The notes under the pieces are model-generated. The model saw nothing but the letters and a program-made list of their open reading frames with translations. It was not told where the DNA came from and searched no databases. Below, in pieces: positions 17,918-27,233 of a stretch of DNA of 64,000 nt (the first letter of the stretch is position 1; the number at the start of each line of letters is the position of its first letter). A program made the translations under genes and the position numbers. The DNA comes from Pseudomonas putida (GTDB taxonomy: Bacteria > Pseudomonadota > Gammaproteobacteria > Pseudomonadales > Pseudomonadaceae): the NCBI RefSeq assembly GCF_022627325.1, contig NZ_JAETZZ010000006.1, positions 124,001 through 188,000 of the forward strand. Reading direction: 5' to 3'.

Positions 17918-20209
17918 TTACAGCAGGTTGAAGCCCTTTTGTTGCACCGCCTCTGAGTCCAGGCCGACCTGGACATTGAACGCGCCAGGCTCAGCGACCC
18001 GCTGCAGCTGCCCATTGAAGAACTTCAGGTCCTCTTCGCTGATACGGAAGGCCAAGGTCCGCGACTCTCCGGCCTTGAGCATCACTTTCTGGAAGTTCTT
18101 GAGCTCTTTGACCGGACGGCTCATGGATGCCGCGACGTCCTGCAGGTACAACTGGACCACGGTCTCGCCATCGACGTTGCCGGTGTTCTTCACCGTCACC
18201 TTGGCCTCCAGCGTGTCGCCGCGCTTGAGGTCCTTGTGCGACAGGTTCAGCCCCGACAGTTCGAAAGTGCTGTAGCTCAAGCCGTAACCGAATGGATACA
18301 GCGGGCCGTTTGGCTCTTCGAAGTACTGTGAGGTGTAGTTGCCCGGCTTGCCTGGGGTGAACGGGCGGCCAATGCGCGTGTGGTTGTAATACATCGGGAT
18401 CTGCCCGACCGAACGCGGGAAGGTAATGGCCAGCTTGCCCGACGGGTTGTAGTCACCGAACAGCACGTCGGCGATGGCATTGCCGCCCTCGGTGCCAGCG
18501 AACCAGGTTTCCAGGATGGCATCGGCCTGTTCGCGCTCCCAGGCGATCGACAACGGCCGGCCGTTCATCAGCACCAGCACCAGCGGCTTGCCGGTGGCTT
18601 TCAGGGCCTTGATCAGCTCGCGCTGGCTGGCCGGGATCTCCAGGGTGGTGCGGCTGGACGACTCGTGGGACATGCCGCGGGACTCGCCCACCACCGCCAC
18701 CACCACATCGGATTGTTTCGCTGCCTTGACCGCTTCATCGATCAGCACCGCGGCCGGGCGCGGATCGTCAACGATTTCCGGGGCATCGAAGTTGAGGAAG
18801 TTGAGGTAATCGACGATCGCCTTGTCGCCGGTAACGTTGGAGCCTTTGGCGTAGACCAGCTTGGCCTTGCCCTCGACGGCGCGACGCAGGCCTTCGCGCA
18901 CGGTGACCGAGTGCATCGGCTTACCGTCGGCAGCCCAGCTGCCCATCATGTCGATCGGCGCATCGGCCAGCGGGCCGACCAGGGCAATGGTGCCGGTTTT
19001 TTTCAGCGGCAGGGTCTGCTTGCGGTTTTCCAGCAGCACCAGGCTGCGGCGCGCCACGTCGCGCGCGGCCTCACGGTGCAGCCGGTCCTCGCCGTAGTAA
19101 TCCTTCAGGTCGGTTTCGGCTTTGCCGATACGCACGTAAGGGTCCTTGAACAGGCCCATTTCATACTTGGCGCCCAGTACTTCGCGCACGGCCTGGTCCA
19201 GTTCGGCCTGGGTCACCTCGCCTGACTTGAGCAGCCCTGGCAGCTCTTCGCCGTACAGGGTGTCGTTCATGCTCATGTCGATGCCGGCCTTGATCGCCAG
19301 TTTGGCCGCTTCGCGACCATCATGGGCAACGCCATGGCGGATCAGCTCCTGGATGGCGCCATGGTCACTGATGGTCACGCCCTTGAAGCCCCACTCCTTG
19401 CGCAGCAGGTCGTTCATCAGCCAGGTATTGGAGGTGGCCGGCACGCCGTTGATCGAGTTCAGCGCTACCATCACCCCGCCGGCACCGGCGTCGAGCGCGG
19501 CGCGGTAGGGCGGCAGGTAGTCGTTGTACATCTTCGGCAGGCTCATATCGACCGTGTTGTAGTCGCGCCCGCCTTCCACCGCGCCATACAGGGCGAAGTG
19601 CTTGACGATGGCCATGATGCTGTCGGCGTTGGCCGGGCTGCTGCCCTGGAACGAGCGGACCATCGCCTGGCCGATCCGCGAGGTCAGGTAGGTGTCTTCA
19701 CCGAAGCCCTCGCTGGTGCGGCCCCAGCGAGGGTCGCGGGCGATGTCGACCATGGGCGCAAAAGTCATGTCCAGGGCGTCGGCGGCGGCTTCGATGGCCG
19801 ACGTGCGGCCGACCTTGGCGATGGCGTCCATGTCCCAGGTGGCAGCCAGCCCCAGGCCGATCGGGAAAATGGTGCGCTCGCCGTGGATGGTGTCGTAGGC
19901 GAAGAACATCGGAATCTTCAGGCGGCTGCGCATGGCGGCGTCCTGCATGGGCCGGTTCTCGGGGGCGGTGCGCGAGTTGAAAGTACCGCCGATACGGCCT
20001 GCGGCGATTTCCTCACGGATCTTTTCCCGTGGCATCTCCGGGCCGATGCTGATCAGGCGCAACTGGCCGATCTTTTCTGCCTCGGTCATCTGGCTGATCA
20101 GATGCTCGATGAATGCCTGCTTGTCCTGCAGGGGCGGGGCGGTGGGGGCGGCAAGGGCCGCCTGACTGGCAAGGCCCAAGGCCAGGCCCAGCAAAGACAG
20201 TTTCATCAT
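17918..20209 (-). CDS. bglX: Periplasmic beta-glucosidase BglX (GH3)
   Basis: A 763-aa family 3 glycoside hydrolase that releases terminal glucose from beta-glucosides in the periplasm. The signal peptide is MMKLSLLGLALGLASQAALA. The N-terminal TIM barrel carries KHFALYGAVEGGRDYNTVDMS, and the catalytic nucleophile Asp is in TISDHGAIQEL (GH3 signature SDW/H). An alpha/beta sandwich domain and a C-terminal fibronectin III-like domain (PNGPLYPFGYGLSYSTF onwards) follow. The frame continues to 20242, but the MMKLS start gives a normal signal peptide. Confidence 0.93.
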   Translation of the reverse strand: MMKLSLLGLALGLASQAALAAPTAPPLQDKQAFIEHLISQMTEAEKIGQLRLISIGPEMPREKIREEIAAGRIGGTFNSRTAPENRPMQDAAMRSRLKIPMFFAYDTIHGERTIFPIGLGLAATWDMDAIAKVGRTSAIEAAADALDMTFAPMVDIARDPRWGRTSEGFGEDTYLTSRIGQAMVRSFQGSSPANADSIMAIVKHFALYGAVEGGRDYNTVDMSLPKMYNDYLPPYRAALDAGAGGVMVALNSINGVPATSNTWLMNDLLRKEWGFKGVTISDHGAIQELIRHGVAHDGREAAKLAIKAGIDMSMNDTLYGEELPGLLKSGEVTQAELDQAVREVLGAKYEMGLFKDPYVRIGKAETDLKDYYGEDRLHREAARDVARRSLVLLENRKQTLPLKKTGTIALVGPLADAPIDMMGSWAADGKPMHSVTVREGLRRAVEGKAKLVYAKGSNVTGDKAIVDYLNFLNFDAPEIVDDPRPAAVLIDEAVKAAKQSDVVVAVVGESRGMSHESSSRTTLEIPASQRELIKALKATGKPLVLVLMNGRPLSIAWEREQADAILETWFAGTEGGNAIADVLFGDYNPSGKLAITFPRSVGQIPMYYNHTRIGRPFTPGKPGNYTSQYFEEPNGPLYPFGYGLSYSTFELSGLNLSHKDLKRGDTLEAKVTVKNTGNVDGETVVQLYLQDVAASMSRPVKELKNFQKVMLKAGESRTLAFRISEEDLKFFNGQLQRVAEPGAFNVQVGLDSEAVQQKGFNLL

Positions 20210-20395
20210 GAATCCCGTTGTCGAGGCCTGTGCCGTATCCACAGTGATACGCGCGCGGCAGAAGTTTTCAGGCGGCTATTGTTGTACGATTTACCGGCAT
20301 TAATTCCAGCGGCGGATTATGCCTGATTATGTCGCTCGCTGAGGATCGCCCGCGTGCCGGGACAACAACTATAAAAACGATCAGAGACCGAAGGC

Positions 20396-21013
20396 ATGAC
20401 CCCCCTCGACGAATACCAGCAGCGCCAGATCGCTGAGGCCATAGCGCGCGTGGAACGGCGCACCGATGCCGAGCTGGTGACCGTGCTGGCCCGACGCGCC
20501 GATGATTACCCCTATCTTCCACTGTTTTGGGCCGCCGTGCTGGCGCTGGCGGGGCCTGGCCTGCTGCAGCTGGTGCTGGGCTGGCCGGTTGGGCACGCGC
20601 TGCTGGTGGCCAACCTGCTGCTGTTCATTGGCCTGTGCGCGCTGCTGCGCATCCCACGCCTGAACGCCTGGTTGGTCCCCCCTGCGCTGCGCCGCTGGCG
20701 GGCATCGCGCCTGGCCCGGCAACAGTTTCGCGAGCAGAGACTGCATTGCACGGCCAAGGGGGCCGGGGTGCTGATCTTCGTGGCCGAAGCTGAGCTGCAT
20801 GTGGAGATTCTGGTCGATCAAGGTATCGATCGGCACCTCGATGCCCATGCGCGTGCGGTGATCGGCGCCCGCTTTGCCGAGCAGGTGCGCCAGGGCCACA
20901 CCCTTCTGGGCTTCATCGAGTGCATCGAGGCTTGCGGTGAGCGGCTGTGCGAGCACGTGCCACGCACCCACGCAGGCAACGAGCTGCCGAACCGCCTGGT
21001 GATTCTGGAGTGA
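20396..21013 (+). CDS. TPM-domain (DUF477-like) membrane protein
   Basis: A 205-aa protein with an N-terminal cytoplasmic segment (EYQQRQIAEAIARVERRTDAELVTVLARRADDYP), two close membrane helices (about residues 43-86), and a C-terminal part like the TPM phosphatase fold (GVLIFVAEAELHVEILVDQGID, then FAEQVRQGHTLLGFIECIEACGE). This class is often annotated TPM domain-containing, with no proven role in Pseudomonas. It has its own promoter gap, divergent from bglX. Confidence 0.7.
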   Translation: MTPLDEYQQRQIAEAIARVERRTDAELVTVLARRADDYPYLPLFWAAVLALAGPGLLQLVLGWPVGHALLVANLLLFIGLCALLRIPRLNAWLVPPALRRWRASRLARQQFREQRLHCTAKGAGVLIFVAEAELHVEILVDQGIDRHLDAHARAVIGARFAEQVRQGHTLLGFIECIEACGERLCEHVPRTHAGNELPNRLVILE

Positions 21014-21112
21014 ACCACGCCCATCGCGAAAACCTTCGCCTGAGCCGGGCATCAACGTAGAATGCGCGGCATTGTGCAACGCACTCACCGCTATCCGAGG
21101 CACCTGTTTTCC

Positions 21113-22327
21113 ATGTCCGCCAGTACTTCCGCTTCCATCGCGCCGGATGCGCGCGCCCAGTTTCTCGACCTGCTGAGCGCTGCCTTGCACGGCAACACCC
21201 TGGTCAAGCTGGTGCTGGCGCGCCATATCGGCACCGACCCGACCCTGCAGCGGATCATCGCCAAGCCGGTGCAGGTCAAAGGGCAGGCCAACCTGTCGCT
21301 GGTCTACCGCCATCAAACGCGCGACATCACCCGTAACGTGCCGCTGGAGCAGGTCCAGGCATTGATTGCCGGGCTGCTGCCGGAAAGCTTTCGCAATGCC
21401 CACTTGTTCGACGCCGAGGGCGAAGTGCAACTGACCTTCAGCAAAAAGGGCAAGCCGATGCTCCAGCGCCACGGTGCGCAGGCGCCGCGCGAAGCTGCTG
21501 CCAGCACGGGCCACGACCGCGAGAAGAAGCGTTATCTGGAACTGTCGCGCCCCTTCCTGCGTGATCTGGGTGTGACCGACGCACAGGGAGCGCTGATCCC
21601 GTCCATGTCGCGCAAGTGGAAGCAGATCAACAAGTTCGTTGAAGTGTTCGATCACGCCCTGGCCAATGCGCCGGTGCCGGCTGAGCAGGTGCTGCGGGTG
21701 GCCGACTTTGGCTCAGGCAAGGGCTACCTGACCTTCGCCATGCACGACTACCTGACCAACAGCCTGGGCCGCACGGCGCAGGTGACCGGGGTGGAGCTGC
21801 GTCCGGACATGGTCGATTTGTGCAATGCAGCCGCTTCGCGCCTGGAGCATCCGGGCCTTGAGTTTCAGTGCGGCGATGTGCGCAGCGTCGTACCCGAGGC
21901 CATCGAGGTGATGATCGCCCTGCATGCTTGCGACATTGCAACTGATTACGCGATCCACACGGGAATCCGTTGCAACGCCGCGATCATCATGTGCTCACCG
22001 TGCTGCCACAAGCAAATTCGCCCGCAACTGCAAAGCCCAGGCTTGCTGCAGCCGATGCTGCAATACGGGCTGCATCTGGGGCAACAGGCCGAGATGCTCA
22101 CTGACAGCTTGCGCGCGCTGTATCTGGAAGCCTGTGGTTACGAGACCAAGGTGTTCGAGTTCATCTCGCTGGAGCACACCAACAAGAACAAGATGATTCT
22201 TGCCGTGAAACGCAAGCAGCCCGCACCGGCGCAAGCGTTGCTGGAGAAGATTGCGCAACTGAAAGCGTTTTATGGCGTGCAGGAGCATTGCCTGGAGACG
22301 TTGTTGCGAGGGGATGGTTTGATTTAA
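21113..22327 (+). CDS. Class I SAM-dependent methyltransferase (Methyltransf_32 type)
   Basis: A 404-aa protein. The C-terminal half has a Rossmann methyltransferase domain with motif I VADFGSGKGYLTFAMHDYL (about residue 205), ELRPDMVDLCN, and the conserved CSPCCHKQIR cysteine motif typical of this family. The N-terminal domain is unassigned. I chose ATG 21113, which has GAGG 12 bases upstream, over the frame start at 21062. The substrate is unknown; RNA is plausible. Confidence 0.8.
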   Translation: MSASTSASIAPDARAQFLDLLSAALHGNTLVKLVLARHIGTDPTLQRIIAKPVQVKGQANLSLVYRHQTRDITRNVPLEQVQALIAGLLPESFRNAHLFDAEGEVQLTFSKKGKPMLQRHGAQAPREAAASTGHDREKKRYLELSRPFLRDLGVTDAQGALIPSMSRKWKQINKFVEVFDHALANAPVPAEQVLRVADFGSGKGYLTFAMHDYLTNSLGRTAQVTGVELRPDMVDLCNAAASRLEHPGLEFQCGDVRSVVPEAIEVMIALHACDIATDYAIHTGIRCNAAIIMCSPCCHKQIRPQLQSPGLLQPMLQYGLHLGQQAEMLTDSLRALYLEACGYETKVFEFISLEHTNKNKMILAVKRKQPAPAQALLEKIAQLKAFYGVQEHCLETLLRGDGLI

Positions 22328-22407
22328 ACCCGTCACGGGGCTAGCGGACCGGTCGGACCGTGGAGGTACGCCAGCCCCGAAAACGATAAACCTGCGCAGC
22401 TCTGCCA

Positions 22408-23319
22408 TCAGCGCGCAGTCAGTGAGATCACCGCGACGCCAGCCACGATTACGAGTATTGAAGCAATTTTTCGGAATAAGCTTGTCGGCGCGATATCTTC
22501 GGTTAGCGTATTCGGAAAATACCGTGTTGCGACGTAACCGAAGAGAAGAACAAACAGTGGATGTATGCTGACGACGACGGATACCAGTGCAGCTCCACCA
22601 CCTGCAGACAATGCAGCCATGAAAAAAACATAGCCGCCTACATCCAAGGTGTTGGTGGTGCCAAAAATGCAATATTCTTTGGTGGTTAGTCGCTTCAGGT
22701 CGTGAGTGATCAGCTTTCGGCAGAAGGGGACTAGCAAGAGCAGTACCCCGCCAAGTGCGTAGCCTGCAAAGTTGAAAAGCAGTACGGATTCCAGGCTTTT
22801 TGTTTTGAGTATTTCATCTGAGATGATGGTGGATGCCGCACCGAAAAAAGCGGACACCAAAATCATTGATAGGTGCCTCTTCTGGCCTAATCCGCTCATT
22901 GTTTTACGTGAAATACAGAGCAGCAGAATACCCCCGGTTATCAGCACGAATCCACTTGCCTGCCCGTATGTGGGGATCGAATTGAATAGCAATGCTGAGG
23001 CGATGAGAACGAACAGCGGTTCCGATTGATGGATCGGGATTACGGCGGAGACGTCCATTTCCTCCAGTGAATAGCTATAGGCGAAATATTGCAAGAATAT
23101 TGCCAGGCCGGACAGTAAGTTTATACTCGCGGTCCAAGGGTCTAGATCAGATGGTCGAAGCAAAAAGTAAATGCCAATGGCGAAGAATATGTTGCCAATG
23201 CTCAGCAGAAAGGTGAATGAAATATAGTGCGATGTGATGTTATTGATCGCAAATTTGTCCACCATGTTAGAGAGACTCCACAGCAGTGGCGCCATCAGCG
23301 AAAAATATAACCAGCTCAT
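22408..23319 (-). CDS. EamA/DMT-family transporter
   Basis: A 303-aa inner-membrane protein with ten predicted helices arranged as two EamA repeats (SNMVDKFAINNITSHYISFTF in the first half and NTLDVGGYVFFMAALSAGGGAALVSVVVSIHPLFVLLFGY in the second). EamA proteins export amino acids, metabolites or drugs. It is the last gene of an AT-richer three-gene cluster and overlaps the preceding gene by 4 bases (ATGA), so it probably exports the product or an intermediate of that cluster. Confidence 0.85.
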   Translation of the reverse strand: MSWLYFSLMAPLLWSLSNMVDKFAINNITSHYISFTFLLSIGNIFFAIGIYFLLRPSDLDPWTASINLLSGLAIFLQYFAYSYSLEEMDVSAVIPIHQSEPLFVLIASALLFNSIPTYGQASGFVLITGGILLLCISRKTMSGLGQKRHLSMILVSAFFGAASTIISDEILKTKSLESVLLFNFAGYALGGVLLLLVPFCRKLITHDLKRLTTKEYCIFGTTNTLDVGGYVFFMAALSAGGGAALVSVVVSIHPLFVLLFGYVATRYFPNTLTEDIAPTSLFRKIASILVIVAGVAVISLTAR

Positions 23320-24047
23320 GTTGGCCTGCCTAAAACTTCAAGAATCGTAGAGCGGCTATGGTTGAGTAATGCCGTCGAAAAATCATCGGTGTCATGGTCG
23401 AAAATGAAGGTATTCTGGTACAGAAACGCTTGAGAACTCTCGTAGGAAACGATGTTGTCTAATAAGTCAGGAGCTTCTTCAAATCTGGAGGAGTGATTTA
23501 GTTTTAAAAGCTTTATAGCGTTTCCATAATGTGCAGCCTCATCCCGGGCGGCATTTCTAATCCAAGTTGACAGGCAGTCGGGGCCGAGGCTATCAAAGAG
23601 GTTGAAGTCTTGTTTGTACGCCCGTGTACTTGTGATTTCATCGAATGCGATAGAAAGCAATACTGTGAATTCATCGGCGAGAAATGGCGCGATTGACCTA
23701 AAGTCTGGTTCCCTTGATCTGATTCTCTCATCGATGGATGCCTCACTTTGTCCGTAGAGAACGCTGTTGATTTTGCGGAGGCCTCGATAATGATTTTGCT
23801 CGTCCAAGTGCCAAAGGCAGACAAACTCCAGAAACTCATCGCTCAGGTCAAGATCATTCCGGCTTAAGAGGTAGGTGAGGAAATGTTTTGAGTCAAACTC
23901 AGAGCTCATGTCATGCCAGAAATTCTCCTCGCGGCTCTTGATTTTTTCTTTGCAACCAGTAATGGAGGTGGGAGACAGATCATTTAGTAACTCTACAGAT
24001 GACCAGTCATAGGATTTGAGTCCAATAGCCGTTTTTTTGTAATTCAT
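23316..24047 (-). CDS. Ferritin-like diiron protein, acyl-ACP desaturase-like
   Basis: A 243-aa helical protein with the full diiron-carboxylate pattern: a first-helix Glu (SREENFWHDM), E83xxH86 (WHLDEQNHYRG), Glu137 (FDEITSTRAY) and E170xxH173 (RDEAAHYGN). WHLDEQNHYRGL resembles the EENRHGDLL motif of acyl-ACP desaturases, so oxidation, desaturation or hydroxylation of an acyl or amine substrate is possible. I chose ATG 24047 because GAGGGA lies 8 bases upstream; an in-frame ATG at 24062 has no ribosome site. Lower GC than its surroundings suggests acquisition. No exact family assignment. Confidence 0.65.
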   Translation of the reverse strand: MNYKKTAIGLKSYDWSSVELLNDLSPTSITGCKEKIKSREENFWHDMSSEFDSKHFLTYLLSRNDLDLSDEFLEFVCLWHLDEQNHYRGLRKINSVLYGQSEASIDERIRSREPDFRSIAPFLADEFTVLLSIAFDEITSTRAYKQDFNLFDSLGPDCLSTWIRNAARDEAAHYGNAIKLLKLNHSSRFEEAPDLLDNIVSYESSQAFLYQNTFIFDHDTDDFSTALLNHSRSTILEVLGRPT

Positions 24048-24062
24048 CGATGCATCCCTCAT

Positions 24063-25460
24063 CTATTCAAGGAAGTTTGCAAACTGCCAGTCTTCGTCGA
24101 CGCCGGCACCGGCACGCTCGTTTGGAAATAGTGCTTTAGATTTACTAAACGGTGTCCAGTCTGTGTAAGCGCCGACCATGTCTCCTAAATAACGCTGAGC
24201 GACCTCCAGTACGAGTCTAAAATCAATTTCTTCCGCTTCCACAAGCCCCTGCTTAGGATTAGCAATTGCCCATTTAACGCCAGCCAGGACCCCAGCAGCC
24301 ACTTGCAAGGTGGTGGCCGAACTCTGGGGGTTAAGACGCTGAGCAGTGGAGTTTTCGAGTACTGAGCCATACCAGTAAGCATTCTTTTCATGGCCCATGA
24401 GAAGCACGCCCAGATAATCTGAACCGTAAACGATTTCGTCTCCCCGAAGCACTCGTTTACGCGGTTGCGGCTGCCAGAAATTGCCACTAAGTTCATGAAT
24501 GGAAAGAATAGCGTCATTGCAGGGGTGATAGGCATAGTGGACTGTAGGTCGGTAGATGAGCCCACGGTCGTCTTTATAGGTCAGGTATTCTGACAGTGAC
24601 AACGCCTCGTTATGGGTAATCAGTAATCCTAGGCACGGGCCGTAGGCAGGTGTCCAGGTTTTTACGCGCACCGACGCGCCTGGGCGATTCAGATAAATTG
24701 ACTTACTTTCAGATGTTGTATGGAAGTGACCGTCGTCGGGCAAATGTTGTTCGTGAGTTCCCCATCCCAGCTCTGAGGGCTGGCATCCCTCTCCGATAAA
24801 ACCATCTACAGACCAAGTGTTTAAGAACTCCCCTGGGTTTTTGGATTTATCTGCTACCTGGGTGTCGTGTTCCGCAACGTGAATGGTCTTGATATTCAGT
24901 TGCCAAGCTAATCGCGCCCAGTCTTGGCGTGTAATCGGGCTCGCGTTACTGGATGGATGTAGGTCTTGGGAAATATTGAGCAGGGCCTGTTTGGCGAAAT
25001 GAGACACCAACCCGGGATTCGCTCCATGAGCAATGATCGCGGTTGGCCCATTATGCAATGCGCGCTTTAATGCGAGCATGCTTTCTCGCAAAGAGTAATT
25101 TGTTCTGTTTGCAGGTGGAATGCTGGGATCGGTGTAGTGCCCCGCCCATGGCTCAATGCAGGTATCCAGATACATAGCATTATTTTCATGGCAGAGCGCG
25201 ATCAGATCTAAGGATGAAACGTCGACTGATAGATTGATGAGAAATGTTTCGTCATCAAGTTCCTTCAGAACGGATCTGTAGTTGTATTTTGTTAGTTTTT
25301 GATGAGCCCAAGTGACGCGCAGCCCTTGTTCCTTTGTCTCTTTGTCGTTAACTGAAGGGGCGATGATTTTTAGCGATTTTATTTCGTCGCGTAATTCATT
25401 GATAAGGAGAGGGAGTACTGCGCTGGATACCGCTCCGTAGCCAATAATGATGAGTTTCAT
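24063..25460 (-). CDS. Homospermidine synthase-like protein (saccharopine dehydrogenase family)
   Basis: A 465-aa NAD-binding protein. It begins with a Rossmann motif GYGAVSSAVLPLL and has the homospermidine synthase-type segments TCIEPWAGHY, IIAHGANPGLVSHF, HDTQVADKSKNPGEFLNTWSVDGF and RVKTWTPAYGPCLGLLITHNEALSLSEYL. Length fits bacterial HSS (about 470-480). HSS makes sym-homospermidine from putrescine with or without spermidine. It is the first gene of the three-gene cluster and abuts the diiron gene. The family is fairly secure; the actual product may differ because of the diiron partner. Confidence 0.8.
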   Translation of the reverse strand: MKLIIIGYGAVSSAVLPLLINELRDEIKSLKIIAPSVNDKETKEQGLRVTWAHQKLTKYNYRSVLKELDDETFLINLSVDVSSLDLIALCHENNAMYLDTCIEPWAGHYTDPSIPPANRTNYSLRESMLALKRALHNGPTAIIAHGANPGLVSHFAKQALLNISQDLHPSSNASPITRQDWARLAWQLNIKTIHVAEHDTQVADKSKNPGEFLNTWSVDGFIGEGCQPSELGWGTHEQHLPDDGHFHTTSESKSIYLNRPGASVRVKTWTPAYGPCLGLLITHNEALSLSEYLTYKDDRGLIYRPTVHYAYHPCNDAILSIHELSGNFWQPQPRKRVLRGDEIVYGSDYLGVLLMGHEKNAYWYGSVLENSTAQRLNPQSSATTLQVAAGVLAGVKWAIANPKQGLVEAEEIDFRLVLEVAQRYLGDMVGAYTDWTPFSKSKALFPNERAGAGVDEDWQFANFLE

Positions 25461-26109
25461 ATGCTAAAGCCCTGATTGGTTTTATAGTGTGAGGCTGCAC
25501 TCGGTGTGTCGGTAATGTCGTTTGTAGTGTTGCCTTTCAGCGCGCGCTTTCGATGTGCTGTTGTGGGCTAGGTATCGCACTTGAATTTAATGTATCTAGG
25601 CGATGCATGACGTGATTTTCAAGATGCTGTTGCCTGGTGTCGCATTTCATCGGGTAACGACGTTTCGAAGTGTCAATACAATAGCTGTATTGCTAATAGG
25701 TCAAGGGTATTCTCGTGAATACCTGTTTTTTCAGACGTGTACTACAGATATAGCGCTGCGTTGCGTGGGATTTTTCTTATTAGTGGCTAGTTCGAGCTAG
25801 ATATTTGAGATCTGGTGTGCACTTTCGAAAGTGCATGGTTGGTACGTGACTATCCAGGCATAGATACGCCACGCATGAGGGAAGTTGATTCATGCCTTCA
25901 TGATGCCGGAATGGAGTTCGCATCAACGGAGTACCTCCCTTGGCATCGCCAACGTGCTGGCCTGGTTGCAGACCAGCGGAAGTCATAGCAACGGCCAAGA
26001 CATGCTCGCCTGACTCAGGATGCGATGGTCACGATGTGTTAAGCGCTCATGCACGCACGATCAAGTGCACACGGCTTTTGCTTATTGAGAGCGAACCCTG
26101 GAAGCGGTC
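25461..26109. other. 650-bp AT-richer gap upstream of the homospermidine synthase-like gene
   Basis: I see no convincing gene. Short frames (for example 25603-25800 plus and 25780-25998 minus) lack ribosome sites and family features. The half next to 25460 probably holds the cluster promoter. A perfect 18-base palindrome is at 25818-25835. The composition changes to host-like near 26,050, so the right edge of an acquired segment may lie here. Confidence 0.4.
25818..25835. repeat. Perfect 18-bp palindrome TGCACTTTC/GAAAGTGCA
   Basis: Exact dyad with no spacer, in a gene-free stretch 360 bases upstream of the homospermidine synthase-like gene. No T tract follows. It could be an operator. Confidence 0.5.
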
Positions 26110-27120
26110 TTAACGGCGCACCGTCGGCACTTCGATCGCCAACGCTGCAGCCCCCAGCGGATGCGTACCCGCATCGAAGAAATGCAGCGCTGTGCCCGCC
26201 AGATCACCAAACCGTTCCACAAAGTGCTGCTTCTGATTGATCACCGAAGCCTCGCTCAACGGCCGTATGGCAATTGCAAGATGGCGCGGCCGCGCCTGGC
26301 GAATGGCGTCGAGCAGATGCTGGTCGCTGCTGTCCAGATGCTGCCCGAACAAGCATAGGCCCTGGCTTTCCTGGGCCAACTGGCCCAGGCACCAGCCCAG
26401 GTAGTCCGAGTTGCGGATGGCGCGCAGTTTTTCGTCGCTCCGGTCTTCGTTGACGAACAGCGGTACTTCCCCCGGGATGTTCACGGCAAAGCCGTCCAGC
26501 AGTTCGGCGCTTTCGGCGCTGCGCTGACGGGTGGTGCCGTCTGGCAGCTTGAGCAGGTGCAGGCCACCGTGCACATGCAGCACGCGCGTTCCTTCGCTGC
26601 GCGTGCGGCGTACGTCGAAGAAACCTTGCTCATCGAACAGCGTGGCGAAGCCCTGAGGTGCATGCTGCACTGCCCAAGGCAGGATCAGGTCATAGTTGCT
26701 GGTGTAGACACTACGGTAGCCGCGTAAGGCTTGGTTGATGGACGCCAGGGTCGTCACTGGCATCTTAGGCCATGGCAGGTGCACGGTGCGCACGGCGTGG
26801 ATCAGCGCTTCCTTGATCGAGTAGTAGCGGTTCAGCGGCGCAGTAGAGTTGATCGCCAGCGCCGCATTGGCGCGCACGGTCTGGTTCAGTGTAGTGAGCA
26901 CCGGTTCGAACAGTTCGGTGCCCAAGGACTTGAACAAGGCTTGGTCGCTGATCGCCAGCCCTTTTTTGCGGCCGGCGCGCTGGGCCTCTTCGAACAGCGA
27001 AAAGTAGCCGAATGGTTTCCACAGCACACGGCTGGCGCCGTTGCCCAGTAGCAGGGCTTCGCAGGGGTGGCGGTGGGCGAGTTCCTGCCAGGTGGCGAGG
27101 TGGGCGTCTAGTGCGGGCAT
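26110..27120 (-). CDS. DUF4917 family protein
   Basis: A 336-aa protein with the DUF4917 pattern: ALLLGNGASRVLWKPFGYFSLFEEA near the N-terminus, the VYTSNYDLILPWAV motif, VLHVHGGLHL, and GLCLFGQHLDSSDQHLLDAI. The glycine-rich N-terminal motif plus TSNYD and HxHGG resemble SIR2-like NAD-binding proteins, so an NAD-linked activity is possible but unproven. I chose ATG 27120 (MPALDAHL); the frame extends to 27501 with no ribosome site and low-quality sequence. It is divergent from glpQ. Confidence 0.75.
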   Translation of the reverse strand: MPALDAHLATWQELAHRHPCEALLLGNGASRVLWKPFGYFSLFEEAQRAGRKKGLAISDQALFKSLGTELFEPVLTTLNQTVRANAALAINSTAPLNRYYSIKEALIHAVRTVHLPWPKMPVTTLASINQALRGYRSVYTSNYDLILPWAVQHAPQGFATLFDEQGFFDVRRTRSEGTRVLHVHGGLHLLKLPDGTTRQRSAESAELLDGFAVNIPGEVPLFVNEDRSDEKLRAIRNSDYLGWCLGQLAQESQGLCLFGQHLDSSDQHLLDAIRQARPRHLAIAIRPLSEASVINQKQHFVERFGDLAGTALHFFDAGTHPLGAAALAIEVPTVRR

Positions 27121-27233
27121 GATGGGTCCATTCGCTGGAGCGGGAAACGGGGGCGACTTTAGCATGTCATGCAATGTGTGCGAGGGTTGCGCTAGAGCCA
27201 CGACCAAGTTCGCAGAACGAAAGAGGACTTCAG

